A stretch of 64,000 nucleotides of DNA from Amoebidium appalachense (GCA_963693365.1 CAVNZM010000006.1:10664001-10728000), one strand, 5' to 3'; numbered from the stretch's first letter, positions 24,202-35,298 are shown. Numbers and translations are program-made. The notes: generated by a model not told the origin, from the letters alone.

Positions 24202-24910
24202 GGGGAGGGGGGCGGGGGGGAGAGGGGGAGAGGGGGGGGGGGGGGGGAGGGGGGGGGGGGGGGGGGCGGTTTAGGTATTGTGGATGTGGGTGATAGATAT
24301 GCGGTAAGTGGGTGGGTGGGTAGGTAGATGTGTGGGTGAATGAGTGTCCTTGTGTGCATGAGTGTTTTTTGCTTGTGTGCATGCATCTGCATGTGCATCT
24401 GTGTGTCTGTGGCGGACGGGGGAGGGGGCGAGGGGGGGCTTGAAGTCGCTTACACTTCCCGACAATCCCCGAGATCTCAGGTTTTTGTCCACACACAAAC
24501 ATAAATGCTATCCAACAACCGAGGAAAACGGGGAAAGGCAATACCTCAGTGCTCTCTAACATTTGTAACGATGCCTCATACAAGTCATCATACAGACTTT
24601 GTGGTGCCTGGGTGCCTTTGTGTGAATACTCCAGACACTTTTGACAGGCCACTGACAGAATCTGCTCGTCAATTATTGCCTGAACCGATGTTAGTTTCCT
24701 CTTCAGTGTCTTGAGTTGTTTTGGGCTGAAAGATACTAGCAAAGGCACCATTTCGTTTTGCTTCATAAGCTGCACTAGAACATTATCATCTGCACCTCCA
24801 TAATGGTCGTTTGCCCCTACTTTGCGAACCTTCTTGCGGTCACCTGCACACAGGTCCTCGTCAGAATAATCTTCTGCCTTAAACTTCCTTCTTTTGACAG
24901 GTGAATCCAT
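20104..24910 (-). CDS. Hypothetical acidic/basic nuclear-type protein, three exons
   Basis: I do not recognise the family. Three exons join in phase 0: 24910-24545, 23329-23084 and 20280-20104, giving about 262 residues if no exon is missed. Donors are GAG|GTATTG and GAG|GTGTGTG; acceptors are CACACAG and CTTTTGCAG. The start MDSPVKRRKF and a nearby DRKKVRKV are basic, nuclear-signal-like clusters. The first exon is helical, with SPKQLKTLKRKLTSVQAIID. The second has RLRPGGSKIKALLSAIQ, then an acidic EEEDMEED. The last exon ends EDADIEKFLGL. A CCAAT box (25490) and an E2F-like site (25513-25525) lie about 600 bp upstream. The gene is supported by phase agreement, clean splice sites and complexity, not by homology. 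Function is not assigned. Confidence 0.62.
20434..20503. repeat. Poly-G, about 70 nt
   Basis: One of the longest pure G runs in the window, inside the last intron of the gene at 20104-24910. Confidence 0.97.
20704..21082 (-). repeat. Dispersed repeat family 1, copy A
   Basis: Inverted relative to copy B (51671-52031) and very similar to it along about 370 bp; copy C (53782-54030) is more diverged. In sense (minus) orientation the element ends with GCATTCAAA followed at once by a C-rich tail, here read as poly-G at 20671-20703. Between CATAAGCA and TGCTTATG, which are complementary, lies a core with further stems, e.g. AACCC/GGGTT enclosing GTCTT/AAGAC. Located in an intron. Confidence 0.88.
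21237..22037. repeat. G-rich simple-sequence cluster
   Basis: Poly-G or G-rich blocks at about 21237-21299, 21597-21617, 21716-21735, 21833-21876 and 21968-22037, separated by unique sequence, all within the last intron of the gene at 20104-24910. Confidence 0.9.
22482..23008. repeat. About 165-bp direct duplication, 355 bp apart, around a compound microsatellite
   Basis: The block from CAGATCTGC at about 22482 to about 22650 recurs at 22837-23008 with scattered changes; both contain CACCATGACAAG, AAAGACACCTACCAAG and GCAAATAGCAGCA. Between them lie (CA)n, (CT)n at 22706-22744, (TG)n 22745-22780 and a CA/CG tract. Intronic. Confidence 0.85.
24142..24266. repeat. Poly-T passing into poly-G
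   Basis: About 39 T followed directly by about 25 G and a further G-rich stretch. Read on the minus strand this is C-then-A. Confidence 0.97.
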
Positions 24911-25488
24911 GTTTCCGGCAGCATAGCAATAATTTCCTACAGCATAAGAAAAATGTCTTCTCCTCTTTATTAATAGTTCTGTGCCCTTGTGACAGAGTGC
25001 TCTTTGATGCTTGCCCGCTACACTTCACCTTCACGAAAACGCATGAACGTCACCATAACCACTGCCGTATCTAGCCACTATGACAAAGCTAAGTTGCCTT
25101 TGACACCAAACATTGGGAGCACAAATCTTCCAGCTGCCTACTCTTTCAGCTAAGCTTTCTCCTACACAAGTGCTGTGGTCGATTGCCAGTCTTTCGTGTG
25201 TGCGCATTTCAAATCGTAAATTTGCCACCCTGTAGATACACTGTACATTTAGGGGGGATTTCGGCAAACTTTGTTTTTTGAAATGTATGTTATAAATGTT
25301 TTTATTATCTCAAGCATGCATATTTCGATTATTATTTCTGTTTTAAGTAACATTTTTATATATAATAATAACGCTATGGGGCAGAAATCGCACCTTTGTA
25401 TACTAGAAGTAATGCATATCTATCAAACCTGTCCGGCATCAGAAATCGAATAAAGGGGTTTAATTCACATCTGGGGGATACTTGGGTA
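24911..25488. other. 5' flank of the hypothetical gene
   Basis: AT-rich sequence. One 78-codon frame on the minus strand (25267-25031) has no recognisable content. Confidence 0.45.
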
Positions 25489-25489
25489 G

Positions 25490-25525
25490 CCAATCAAGCA
25501 TCTTCAAACCGATTTTGGCGGGAAA
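25490..25525 (-). promoter_or_regulatory. CCAAT box next to an E2F-like site
   Basis: CCAAT at 25490-25494 and, 18 bases on, TTTTGGCGGGAAA at 25513-25525, which matches the classical E2F/DP consensus. For the minus-strand gene starting at 24910 the CCAAT reads as ATTGG, the orientation seen at other starts here. The distance to that ATG is about 580 bp. Regulation is inferred. Confidence 0.45.
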
Positions 25526-25582
25526 CCTTCCCTCGGGCCTCGGGACGGCGGGGCCTCGTCCAGGAGCCCCGCTGTCCATTTT

Positions 25583-25585
<3 letters not shown>

Positions 25586-25623
<38 letters not shown>

Positions 25624-25665
25624 AGGGGGGGGATGGGGAGGGGAGAAGGGGGGGGGGGGATGGAG

Positions 25666-25712
<47 letters not shown>
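25586..25712. repeat. Poly-G cluster
   Basis: Poly-G at about 25586-25621 and 25671-25711 with a G-rich, A-interrupted middle. Confidence 0.95.
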
Positions 25713-25959
25713 GAGGTCCTGTGAGTTCCGGGGTCGACAAAAAGACACGGGAGATGAAGTCTTCTTTCTAGCTTCTACATAGTCAATAGTTGGCGAACCG
25801 AAGTCTCGGGGTTTGCTTGGTTTCTTTTCATTCGAAAATAATCGACGCGTTTGTGTATTCCATGGGGCCATAGGTCCGAGAAAAAGTGTGCGGCATAATG
25901 CGAGTATCATCACACTGCCGCAGTTTGCACATCTAGTACACCATTTTTTTGTATGTGTG

Positions 25960-26102
25960 AGCGTGTGTCCATGTTTACGTGTGTCACACGGTGCGTGCGT
26001 GCGTGCGTGCGTGCGGGTGTGTGTGTGTGTGCGTGTGTGTGTGCGTGCGTGTTTGTGTTACCGCTTGTGCGTGTGTGCACAAGGCCACGTACGGTGTGTA
26101 CA

Positions 26103-26144
<42 letters not shown>

Positions 26145-26308
26145 CAAGTGCGTGCGTGTGTGTGTATTTGTGTGTGTATGTGTGTATGTGTGTGTGTCAC
26201 AGTGTGTCACAGTGTGTGTGTGTGAGGTGTGTGTGTCTGTGTCTGTGCGTGTGCGTGTGTGTGTGTTTGTGTGTGTGTGTATGCGTGTGCGTGTGCGTGT
26301 GTGTGTGC

Positions 26309-26375
<67 letters not shown>
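25960..26375. repeat. (TG)n compound microsatellite
   Basis: About 400 bp of TG steps with CG and TA interruptions; the final 60 bp are pure. Cys-Val frames over it are artefacts. Confidence 0.96.
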
Positions 26376-26376
<1 letters not shown>

Positions 26377-26435
26377 ATATGTGCTTGTCAGTGAATGGGT
26401 GGGTGGGTGTCGCCGTGTGCACGTGTGGTGAGTGC

Positions 26436-26566
26436 ATGCGCTTTTAAAAAGGAATCAACATAGGCCTATGTTCAGCACATACATGCATAGCAACTGTGCT
26501 GCACGGCATGACATGCATGCAGTGCACGGTCGCCTGCCCCCTTATTATTATCTCCACACGTGCAAC
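26436..26566 (+). repeat. Dispersed repeat family 2, copy A
   Basis: Shares GACATGCATGCAGTGCAC, CGCCTGCC, CCACACGTGCA and a flanking AAAAAGGAA-CAACATA block with the inverted copy at 27781-27895. It runs into C-rich sequence at its 3' end. Confidence 0.75.
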
Positions 26567-26607
26567 CACCCTCCGCCCCCTTCCCCCCAATTCACACAGG
26601 CACACGC

Positions 26608-26960
<353 letters not shown>

Positions 26961-27231
26961 CAAAAAGGGAAAAGAAAGACAGAAAGAAAGGGGAGGGGGA
27001 GACGGGGACCCGGGAAGGGGAACGATATACACACAACTTCGCGATCGCGATTTGGCAGTGTACTCACAGAACTTTTTGCGGTCAGGTGCAATGGCTGCCC
27101 GATGGTATGCAAGCCCACATGCCATCGATAAATAAGGTAGAAGGCAACCATGTTTTCTGAATATGGCCATCACCTATGAATTGAATCTGAATTCAAAGAT
27201 ATTGACCTCAACTTTCTTACACAGAGGGGAA

Positions 27232-27283
<52 letters not shown>
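27232..27283. repeat. Poly-G, about 50 nt
   Basis: Uninterrupted G run with no ORF context. Confidence 0.97.
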
Positions 27284-27600
27284 AGGGCAGTAAAAGAAGC
27301 GAACTTTTGGGCCCAGGAACCCTAAGATTCTGGACCCTGACCACGATTTACCCATTCTCTTTACGAAGTTACCGAACCTTTCTGCCCTATATGCATCTTA
27401 TTCCCGATGATCTAGCATGAACGGAACCAAACAAGTGGCCATGGCACCGAGATGTATGTAGCATAAGGGTATCCATTCAGCATCATGAAATGATCATAAT
27501 AGTAATACCCTGTGCATAAACTACCCACCCGGATCTGTGTAATACTATCATAATGAATACACAGCAAGAAGTCACTTCAAAGAGGTAGGGGCTTCATGTG

Positions 27601-27602
<2 letters not shown>

Positions 27603-27634
<32 letters not shown>

Positions 27635-27775
27635 GGCAATCCCTAGATGGGTGCTGGGGAACGTAGTTTTTCTTTTCTTTTTTTGGTGTGGATGGGTGGG
27701 TGGGTGGTAATGGTGGTGGCCAACACATAAGAGTTGCAACCGGTTGACTGGGGGGGGGGGGGGGGGGGGGGGGGG
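27603..27775. repeat. Poly-T and poly-G runs
   Basis: Poly-T at 27603-27633, a (GGT)n patch near 27700, and poly-G at about 27750-27774 abutting repeat family 2 copy B. Confidence 0.93.
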
Positions 27776-27780
27776 AGGGG

Positions 27781-27895
27781 GACTGCACGTGTGGAAACAA
27801 AAATCTGAGGCAGGCGAGTGTGCACTGCATGCATGTCATGCCACCCAGATGCCATATGCCATACGTATGTTGGTTCCTTTTTATAAGAGCGCATC
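27781..27895 (-). repeat. Dispersed repeat family 2, copy B
   Basis: Inverted copy of 26436-26566. In sense (minus) orientation its end, CCACACGTGCAGTCCCC, runs into a C tract (poly-G on the plus strand). Confidence 0.75.
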
Positions 27896-28748
27896 ATCAC
27901 CGCACACTAGTACTGTGGCTCCTACCGTACACCCACCCACCCACACACGAACACACACGAATGTGTGTTGTGTTGGTGTGCGCGCGCACTCATACGAGCA
28001 GTGAAAATAAGATTGAGTTTATGAGTTTGTAATAGACTATGTCTAGAGATGGTTACTGGGGTCTATATGGATTGGTCTGAAGATGGCCTGACAGCGAGCG
28101 CGGAGGGGGAAGGGGGAGGCAACATATAGCGCATGGGGCAAAACACAAACTTGCGCCATACCCACACACCAAGTAAGTACCCAGTGCTGGGGTTCTCGAG
28201 CGTTCTTAGACTTACTATAAGGGCCCAGATGACGAGGAAATTAAAGTCCACGGTGTTTATTTCTACTTTTCTGCCACCTTTTCTTCCTTCATTATATACA
28301 TTAATTCTCTATGTACAAGTTGTTTCCGATATTGCAACTAATGACAGCGGGCCGGGCATAAGGTTTTTGTGACCATTGCAACCTGCTTTGCTACACGTGC
28401 CACAAATCTACAATTCGATACCTGCACTAAATGGGTGTATCTATAAAAAAAAAAAACATCCTGATTAAGAGCACGCCAGACTTAGGCCACATAATCACTT
28501 AACACATGTTTCACTGTATCTGGAAAACATAGCAAACAAGAAATCTTAAGATAACTTGGTGTAGAACGAGTCTGGAAGAATGCAAGTAAATCCAAGTACT
28601 ACATAAAAAGTCCATGGCAATGCTAAACTTGAGTCCATAGCTTATAACCGACCTTATATATCACGTATGTGGTGAAACATACCTTGAACGGAACACGTAC
28701 ATGATGAAACGCCGAGGTGTAAGAACGAACCTAAAGACAATTCGGTAT
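27896..28748. other. Intergenic, no gene seen
   Basis: Normal-complexity sequence downstream of the heat shock factor gene. A 13-nt poly-A at about 28446 is the only repeat. Confidence 0.5.
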
Positions 28749-29750
28749 CTATGAATCATCAAAAGTTCTCCAAATTCGATGGGATCCCCCCTGCTGATCG
28801 AATAATAACATCGTGTGTGCCTCGCTGCCTGCTTGGCTCCCAACCTCGTCTCTCGTGTCCGATTTCTCTTTTTCCGACCCCTGCCGAGGGGACGTTTCAC
28901 TGGCGGGACGACCAGGAGATAGGGACATAGGCCGTAAATACGGCATCTTAGCGGGGGAGGACGACAATTCCTGGCCGGGTTGTGTGTATTTCTGGGGGGA
29001 GGTTGCTTCTAACTGTTCGGGCATGTCTTGCCGTTTTGTGGGTGGTACGTTGGGTGCATGTGTGTCGTACGTCAGTGCCGGACCTATGTTGAGTGCCCGG
29101 CCCAGTTCCTCCTCGGCCTTCCATGCCGGCTTGCTGCCTGGGTAGTCGGCCAGCTGGGGGGGCTGCAGCATCATGGGTGGGCCGGTGGGGTAGCCGGCCT
29201 GCATGTGTGCCTCGCCTGGGTGGTGTGCCATGGCTATGGGCGGTGCAGTCCACATCTGTGCCTGCTGTGTGTTTGGTGTCTGTGTGGGCCCCTGTGGGCT
29301 CCCTTGGGGTGGGGGTCGTTGTCCTGTTAGAAATGGTACCATGGGCGGGTATGGGTGCTGGTGTGACTGCGGTGTTTGTGGTGTCTGCGGTGGTGGCCCG
29401 GACTGGGATGCAAGGTGTGGCGAGGGAAAGCCAAATGCAGCCGGGGGTTGTGGGGCCTCGGCTTGTGTGCTGGGTGCCGATGGGGGGTAGGGGGCCAGCC
29501 CGGGCGATGTGGTGCGACTGGGGGGAGTCTGGGGACTGTGGGCAAGGGGGGGTATGCCGAGACTTTGTCCGCTGTACGGCCTGCTGTGGGGCACACCGTC
29601 AGTAGATATGAGCGTACAGGGGGTGTCAGTGAAGATCAGTGGGTGCACTAAGGAGATCGTGCTCTCTGGGTAGGGGAGACTGTGTCCTTTTGCCAACATG
29701 GAGAAAATATCTTTGCCTAATTATTATTGTTATCATCATCATCGACATTC

Positions 29751-29789
<39 letters not shown>

Positions 29790-31894
29790 TTTCTTTTTTT
29801 TTTTTGGAGGTCGGGGGGAAGGGAGGGAAATGGGGAGTTGCTTGGGGGAACAAACGGTTGCAAAAGGGATAGAGCGCAGGGGGGATGGGGGGGAGGGGGG
29901 AACTGGGATGAGGAGACGGATACCCTTCAAGCGGCTCAGACGGGGCAGTCCCAAGCACAGCGGGGGCACTTGGGGGCTGGGCAATGAACGGCTGGTATGT
30001 GGGTACCCCGGGGCCGTACGGCGCAGGTAAATTGGGGGGCGGCCATGAATAGACCCCCGCAGGGTGACCTGTGGGGACCATGATGCCGGGCACTGTGGGG
30101 TACATGGGGGCCAGGAGGGGCTTGCTCGTGGCCATGGCCCCCCCCAGTGTGCTTAGCCCGGGGGGAAGGCCGGAGGGGCCGGGCTGAGAGCTCCCGGACA
30201 TTGTGCGTGGTTTCTGAGGCATCCGTCGTATATGGGCAAGAAGGTCCGGATGGTTGCGCTGGAAGTGCGGATGGCGAAAGATGTTGGGGTGCTTGCGCCC
30301 AAAATGCTTGTAGCCGTTGACCTGGGGGGGTGGCTGGGTGAGATTTCCGTGCATGGTTGGTGCATGTTGTGCACAGCTGCAATTGCTGTGTCCGCATCGA
30401 ACCTACTCTAGGCTCTGATCCATATGGGTAGCCGTAAAATAGCGTGCGACAAGAGTTGGAAAAACACATATCCATTGTTTTAATTTTCACTATGAAGCTC
30501 TCCCAAAAACCCTAGCTCTCGAAAACTGCAGTGCAAATCAGACCTCTGAGGTGCTCGGCGTGGATATGTTTCATTTTATAGCAGATATCCCGCATCTTGA
30601 TAACAAGGATCGATAAAAGTCCGCATATAGCAACTGCATCAAACACAGAGGAAGTTTCCATACATGAGCTTGATAAATGCAAGTATATACATATGCACAC
30701 ACCCACCTGCCCTATCCACATACACCCACACGTCACCACAAAAGAGCCAAAGCCAAACGGATAGGGATGACACAAGAACACACAGAATCGTACACTCGAA
30801 AATAATGCCGTTTGACGACAAAAACAATACACGACCGAGCAGTGATATGGCTTTCACACCAAATGATGCCTTTAACTGCCTGCAAGCCCAGAAGTCATGA
30901 CATGACTCCGGAACCAACACACACACAATATGGGGCTAAAAATTGGGCGCCAAAATGAGTTGTGAATGTGACACTTGATTGTGGAATGCTATCTTCGAGA
31001 TTTTGGCAGACTGCATGGCCGTACCGTTCGTGAAATCACGATCGCTGAGCTATGCAGTCGAAATGTTATGACCAAACAGACCAATAAATGTGAGTTTCAA
31101 CGTAGATGAATGGTCAAAGTCTTCAGCTGATGACGCCACTGAAAACCACATAAATTAGCTTTGAAGCGATACGAAATCGAACATTAAATTTTTAGCTCAC
31201 TGCTTTTATGAAACGGAAACGCGGGTGTGTTAAAAAAAAAAAGACACTTACACGGTAGGAAAAGGAACAGGACATGAAACTAAGTGAATTGCTCTCAGCG
31301 ACCCATAGTATTGCCACACACTGTGACACTTCACAAACAGCACAGCGCCACAAAAGTCGACACACAATATGCACAATGCTTCACACCACGCATAAAAATC
31401 ACACGTGCGTGTAATCCACACACACACACACACGAGCAGACGTGACACGGACATGCACGCTCGTGCAACATGCACATGCATGGCACGCTCGTGCAACATG
31501 CACATGCATGCAGCTGTTACAAAACATGCTGCAATGTGAACTGGCAATGAAGCACCGTGCCCCAAAAGACAAACACACAACCTTAGCACAAATGCACAAC
31601 CGAAGAGCCCCGCGCGCACACACACACACTGAAACAACAAACGTGAACATGTACCTTGTTGAAGCCGTACATGTTGAGCTGCCTCACAAACGAGGTGTAG
31701 TTGCTCGTTTTGAACACGCTGTTGGCGCGCCCAAGGACGCGCTGAGTAAACACATCTGTGTCTGGAATGACAACGCACGAGCCATCTGGGGACCACGTTA
31801 TTGCATCGGAGTAGCTGGCATCGCTGACGAGGGCATGAAGCTTGAGGATGAACGTCGGGGTGCTGCTCTCTAGGATGAAGTGATGTGTACTCAT
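28749..31894 (-). CDS. HSF: Heat shock factor-type transcription factor, three exons
   Basis: Exons 31894-31655, 30321-29924 and 29679-28749 join in phases 0 and 2 to give 522 residues. Exon 1, from an ATG at 31894, encodes most of an HSF DNA-binding domain: FILKLHALVSD, ITWSPDGSCVVIPD and the signature SFVRQLNMYGFNK. Exon 2 completes it with VNGYKHFGRK, IFRHPHFQRNHPDLLAHI. The exon join falls in the FNK|VN turn, as expected for this fold. The remaining roughly 400 residues are Pro/Gln/Ser-rich and disordered. I see no Leu-rich HR-A/B coiled coil after the domain, so trimerisation by the usual route is doubtful. Members bind nGAAn repeats in stress promoters; an HSE-like GAACGTTC sits about 1 kb upstream. 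The protein may be a divergent HSF rather than a true HSF1 orthologue. Confidence 0.88.
29756..29787. repeat. (TG)n in HSF intron 2
   Basis: About 32 nt of TG, followed on the plus strand by an 11-nt T run. Intron 2 is about 244 bp. Confidence 0.9.
30322..31654 (-). other. HSF intron 1
   Basis: 1.3-kb intron of ordinary complexity, GT donor AAG|GTACATG and acceptor CCCCCAG|GTC. It contains GGGCGCCAAA (about 30946), resembling an E2F site, and the tandem repeat at 31455-31510. No exon recognised. Confidence 0.6.
31455..31510. repeat. Perfect 28-bp tandem duplication
   Basis: Two identical units, 31455-31482 and 31483-31510. Each holds the palindrome GCACGCTCGTGC and ends in CATGCACATGCATG. 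Located in HSF intron 1. Confidence 0.92.
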
Positions 31895-32581
31895 ATGTGC
31901 TGGCCATAGGGCGCGGTCACATGGCCCTGGTGTGGGGGTGGGGTTTTGGCTGGTCTGCTACGTCTCTCTGTGAGAGATACGGCTCTGTTTTTGGTCGGTC
32001 GGAGTCTCATTAGCGCTACGCTTGGGCGTGGAAACCCACGGCCCGCACGGGGTTGCAGCAGACACCCCACACGTGCCCCTAAAGCTTCTGACCACGCCTA
32101 TGCCCCTAATTCCTGGTTCCCTCGCCGTGTGTGGCGGCATGGACAATCCTGTTTGACCGAATTACTGTGTGCTTTTGAGAGTTTAAAATTCCCTGCTTTG
32201 GTCCTGCAGCCAGTTAAAAAAATGCGACTGCCTTGTGTCTCCAAATTGACAACATACACCACACAATTGCGTAATGCAGGTTCCCTCCAAATGAAATGTA
32301 AACAGCCTGCCACTGCACCTAAATTACTGCACCTCGCTCCTATTTGTCCTTTAACATAGTGCCCATTAATAATGACCTTATGGCCTGCATTTCTACACAC
32401 CCAAGCGCGGGTGGGACGCTGCTATCCCGCTGAAAACGCAGGAGACGAAAACGCAAAACATCCCCCTACCGTGGGTGGGAAGGGCAATGACGGAGAAGTG
32501 AAAGACAGTGTGTAATAAAACAGACCATCCACAAAACCCCGTCCTGCCTCGGCAATGAGCCTTTTACGCTACGCAGATCCG

Positions 32582-32958
32582 ATTGGTGGAGCCAAATTTC
32601 TTAAGTTGCTGTGTGTGGGCGCGGCAAGAGGTCGTGCTTTCCGTTTAGGACATTTCACAATGAGTTATTTCGACTAACACGAGAGCTAGCTAAGCACCTA
32701 AATTTCGAAAATTCAGCATAACACGCTTATAGAATATAATGGACCTATATTTTTAGTGTTTCGTAACATAATTGGCGAGGCTGCTGCTAACCAGTTGTAG
32801 AATGCGGGGTTAGTGTCAATAAACTCTGGGCAACATTGATTGGCTGTTTATCACGACAACCAACTGCTCACCTTATAGCCAATCAATCGTGACAAACCTG
32901 TATCCAATCGGAAATAGGCAGGTGGAACGTTCGCATTCTCCTGAGATCTACTCAGGAG
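32582..32958 (-). promoter_or_regulatory. CCAAT cluster, HSE-like site and hairpin upstream of HSF
   Basis: CCAAT or ATTGG at 32582, 32839, 32879 and 32904. GAACGTTC, a tail-to-tail pair of HSE half-sites, lies at 32925-32932 with a further TTC at 32936-32938. It is followed by an 8-bp stem (CTCCTGAG/CTCAGGAG, loop ATCTA) at 32938-32958. The cluster is 0.7-1.06 kb from the HSF ATG. It could equally serve an unseen plus-strand transcript. Confidence 0.4.
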
Positions 32959-33203
32959 GCCGCGCATGTTGCCGTCTGTGGCCCGGACACATAAAGTAGC
33001 ACATGCCAACATAATTAAAACTTAATTCATCACATCTATAAACAGTGCGGGGGCGCAAGTTAGCGGCAACTGGAGCCTATGGGGCTCCAAGGATCACCGA
33101 AAGGACAACAAACCTTGGTGTTATGATATCTGCCTGTTGCTGCCGGGCGATCTATTTGCGTGTAAGACAGAGGGGGGCAGGAATTCAAATAGATCACTAC
33201 ACT

Positions 33204-33464
33204 TCACAGTGACGCAGCCACACAGGTAACTAATTGTTGTGCTGTTGTGGATATGGTCGTCATGCATGCTGCCACAGCGGGCACATAATAATGTTTTAAT
33301 CCTCTGTCCGGATATCCGTTTGCCAAAACTTCATATTGTAGTGGCTTTACCGGCCTGGGATTCGACATTCTTGTGATCCGTCGGCCACCGTCGGACAGCT
33401 GAACCGTAGCCGTTAAGTTCGAATGTGCACCGAATACAGAAAACCGACGTGCAAAGTAGGACAT
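33204..33464 (-). CDS. Doubtful 86-residue ORF
   Basis: An ATG at 33464 opens 86 codons (MSYFARRFSVFG start) in a repeat-free region. CCAAT boxes lie 215-276 bp upstream (33679, 33736). The segment PVKPLQYEVLANGYPDRGL faintly recalls N-terminal stretches of some retroelement polymerases, but I cannot confirm it. It may be chance or a terminal exon. Confidence 0.2.
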   Translation of the reverse strand: MSYFARRFSVFGAHSNLTATVQLSDGGRRITRMSNPRPVKPLQYEVLANGYPDRGLKHYYVPAVAACMTTISTTAQQLVTCVAASL

Positions 33465-34165
33465 CTGCTACACCACTATAGCCCTGCAAAAAGGGAGATG
33501 AGCGTTTATTGTTCTCGTTTCCCGTTGTATTTCCTAAGTCAATATGCTATCTTCAAGAACGTGTTGCATCTATTGTAGTAAGGCAACGCGACTCAACAGA
33601 GACCGACGTCGACGCTGCATATTTCAGAGTGGACACGTCATGACATCAATCGTTTGCCCCCTTCTAGATCGCGCAATGATTGGCTAGCCAGCTAAGCCAT
33701 ATTAGATTACAGTAAAACTGAAGCCAAAATTTCAGCCAATCACATAAAACGAAAACTTTATGTGCAGTTGTGTACATTGAATGCAGACATGACTTGACTT
33801 ATCAAACAAACTAATTAGGTCCTATCGAGCACGATATATCGAGCTAAGCTAGTCTATAGATAAGCTGATTTTTAGAACGTAATATGGCTATTCTTCTGAC
33901 ATTATATTAATAATACGGTCAAATGCTTCATTTCTGACCCATGTAGATTGCAAAGACATGGGGATTCCTATTGGCGCCCTGTTTACTACCATCGGCAGCC
34001 AATAGAAAGTCGCCGCACCGAAGTACATGTGCTTTTACGCCAGCCAACCAGTTGAGTGCATGTGTCTGAGAATTCCTCAAGTTGCCCATTTCGGAATAAC
34101 AGGGTCTCTACCCGAAACAGTCACTTTTGAGGGTGATTATATCGGGATGTGAAACTATCGGGTTG
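33465..34165. promoter_or_regulatory. Gene-free stretch rich in CCAAT boxes
   Basis: CCAAT/ATTGG pentamers at 33679, 33736, 33970 and 33999 in mixed orientation. No ORF apart from the doubtful one below 33464. Confidence 0.3.
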
Positions 34166-34169
34166 TCAA

Positions 34170-34662
34170 TAGAGGGTTAGGGGAATCTATTTGCGCAAAC
34201 CGAGAACATGGGTTGCGTACCTAGCTCACGCGCAATATTATGCTGCTGGCCATGGCCTTTGTACGCAGCATGTCGTTCGACATTGGCACCGGCACAGCAC
34301 AAACCAGTTGTGCAGCTCGGTCTCCACCGCCTGGAACTTGCCCTCGCGAAGGTTTTTCTGCTTCAAAACGGCAGGCGAGGCTGTCTTGGCCTTTAAAGGA
34401 TTTTTTTCTTTGTTGCGGGATTCACCAGCTTGGTCACAGTCGAGCGGTCAATGCCAAACGCGTTGCACACACTGTCGTGCTTCTCTTTATTACCCACACG
34501 ACGAATGATCGCGATTTTGTCTTTCAAAGACAGACGCTTAACAGGCTTGCGTGGTTTATGCCCGTCTTGCGCCCTCTTATTAGCCTGCTGCAAACGCTTT
34601 TTCAGGGCCTTCTGCTCCTCCTGGGCCCGCTTCGCGGCCTTTACCGCGCCCACTACCACCAT
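34170..34662 (-). pseudogene. Relic of a pogo/CENP-B-type DNA-binding domain
   Basis: From an ATG at 34662 a basic, Ala-rich start leads to RLSLKDKIAIIRRV, then NAFGIDRSTVTKLV: the helix-turn-helix of Psq/CENP-B N-terminal domains as in pogo/Tigger transposases. The frame stops at 34393 after a run of seven A. Beyond a frame change the second HTH (Tc5/CENP-B type) can be followed as FQAVETELHNWF, then PMSNDMLRTKAMA in a second frame, then ARELGTQPMF in a third. At least three frame changes make it a dead fragment. No DDE domain or terminal repeats were seen. Confidence 0.72.
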
Positions 34663-34860
34663 TTTTCCGAACTCTACTCTATTCCGGGCTCAACGACAAA
34701 AATGCCCTACGTGTCAAAGTGTGTGTGAAAATGTTTGCTGACGGCTGCATACCTGCACGTTTTCTGTTGTTTTTTTTTCGGCGGGCACGGGCCGCGCCAA
34801 AACCGCAAACAACCTTTATTTGATACTGGCCCTGCTCGTTCAAATTCAACCGGGTGATAT

Positions 34861-35082
34861 ATATGACACTGACCCATTATTCACCCAAGTGTTGATTTTC
34901 AGACTGGTACCAGCTTATCGAGAACACAACTTCATATTTTTGCATGAGAATGTTGTGGGTTTCTGGCCGTGATATGACACTGACCCATTATTCACCCAAG
35001 TGTTGATTTTCAGACTGGTACCAGCTTATCGAGAACACAGCTTCATATTTTTGCATGAGAATATTGTGGGTTTCTGGCCGTG
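34861..35082. repeat. 111-bp tandem duplication
   Basis: Units 34861-34971 and 34972-35082 differ at only two positions noticed by eye, so the duplication is recent. No ORF. Confidence 0.95.
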
Positions 35083-35110
35083 ATCACGATCGAGGCATTT
35101 TTTTTGAGGG

Positions 35111-35233
35111 GGGTTGGGGGGGGGGGGGGGGGGGGAGGGAAAGAAGGAACTGGGCCGGGGGGGGGGAAGGGAGAGAGAGAGAGAGAGAGACTCGGGGGGA
35201 GAGAGAGAGAGGGGGGGGGGGGGGGGGGAGAGA

Positions 35234-35298
<65 letters not shown>

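Noticed and set aside
31946-32359. 137-codon plus-strand ORF beside the HSF start
   Set aside because: No motif, ordinary composition, and it overlaps likely promoter sequence.
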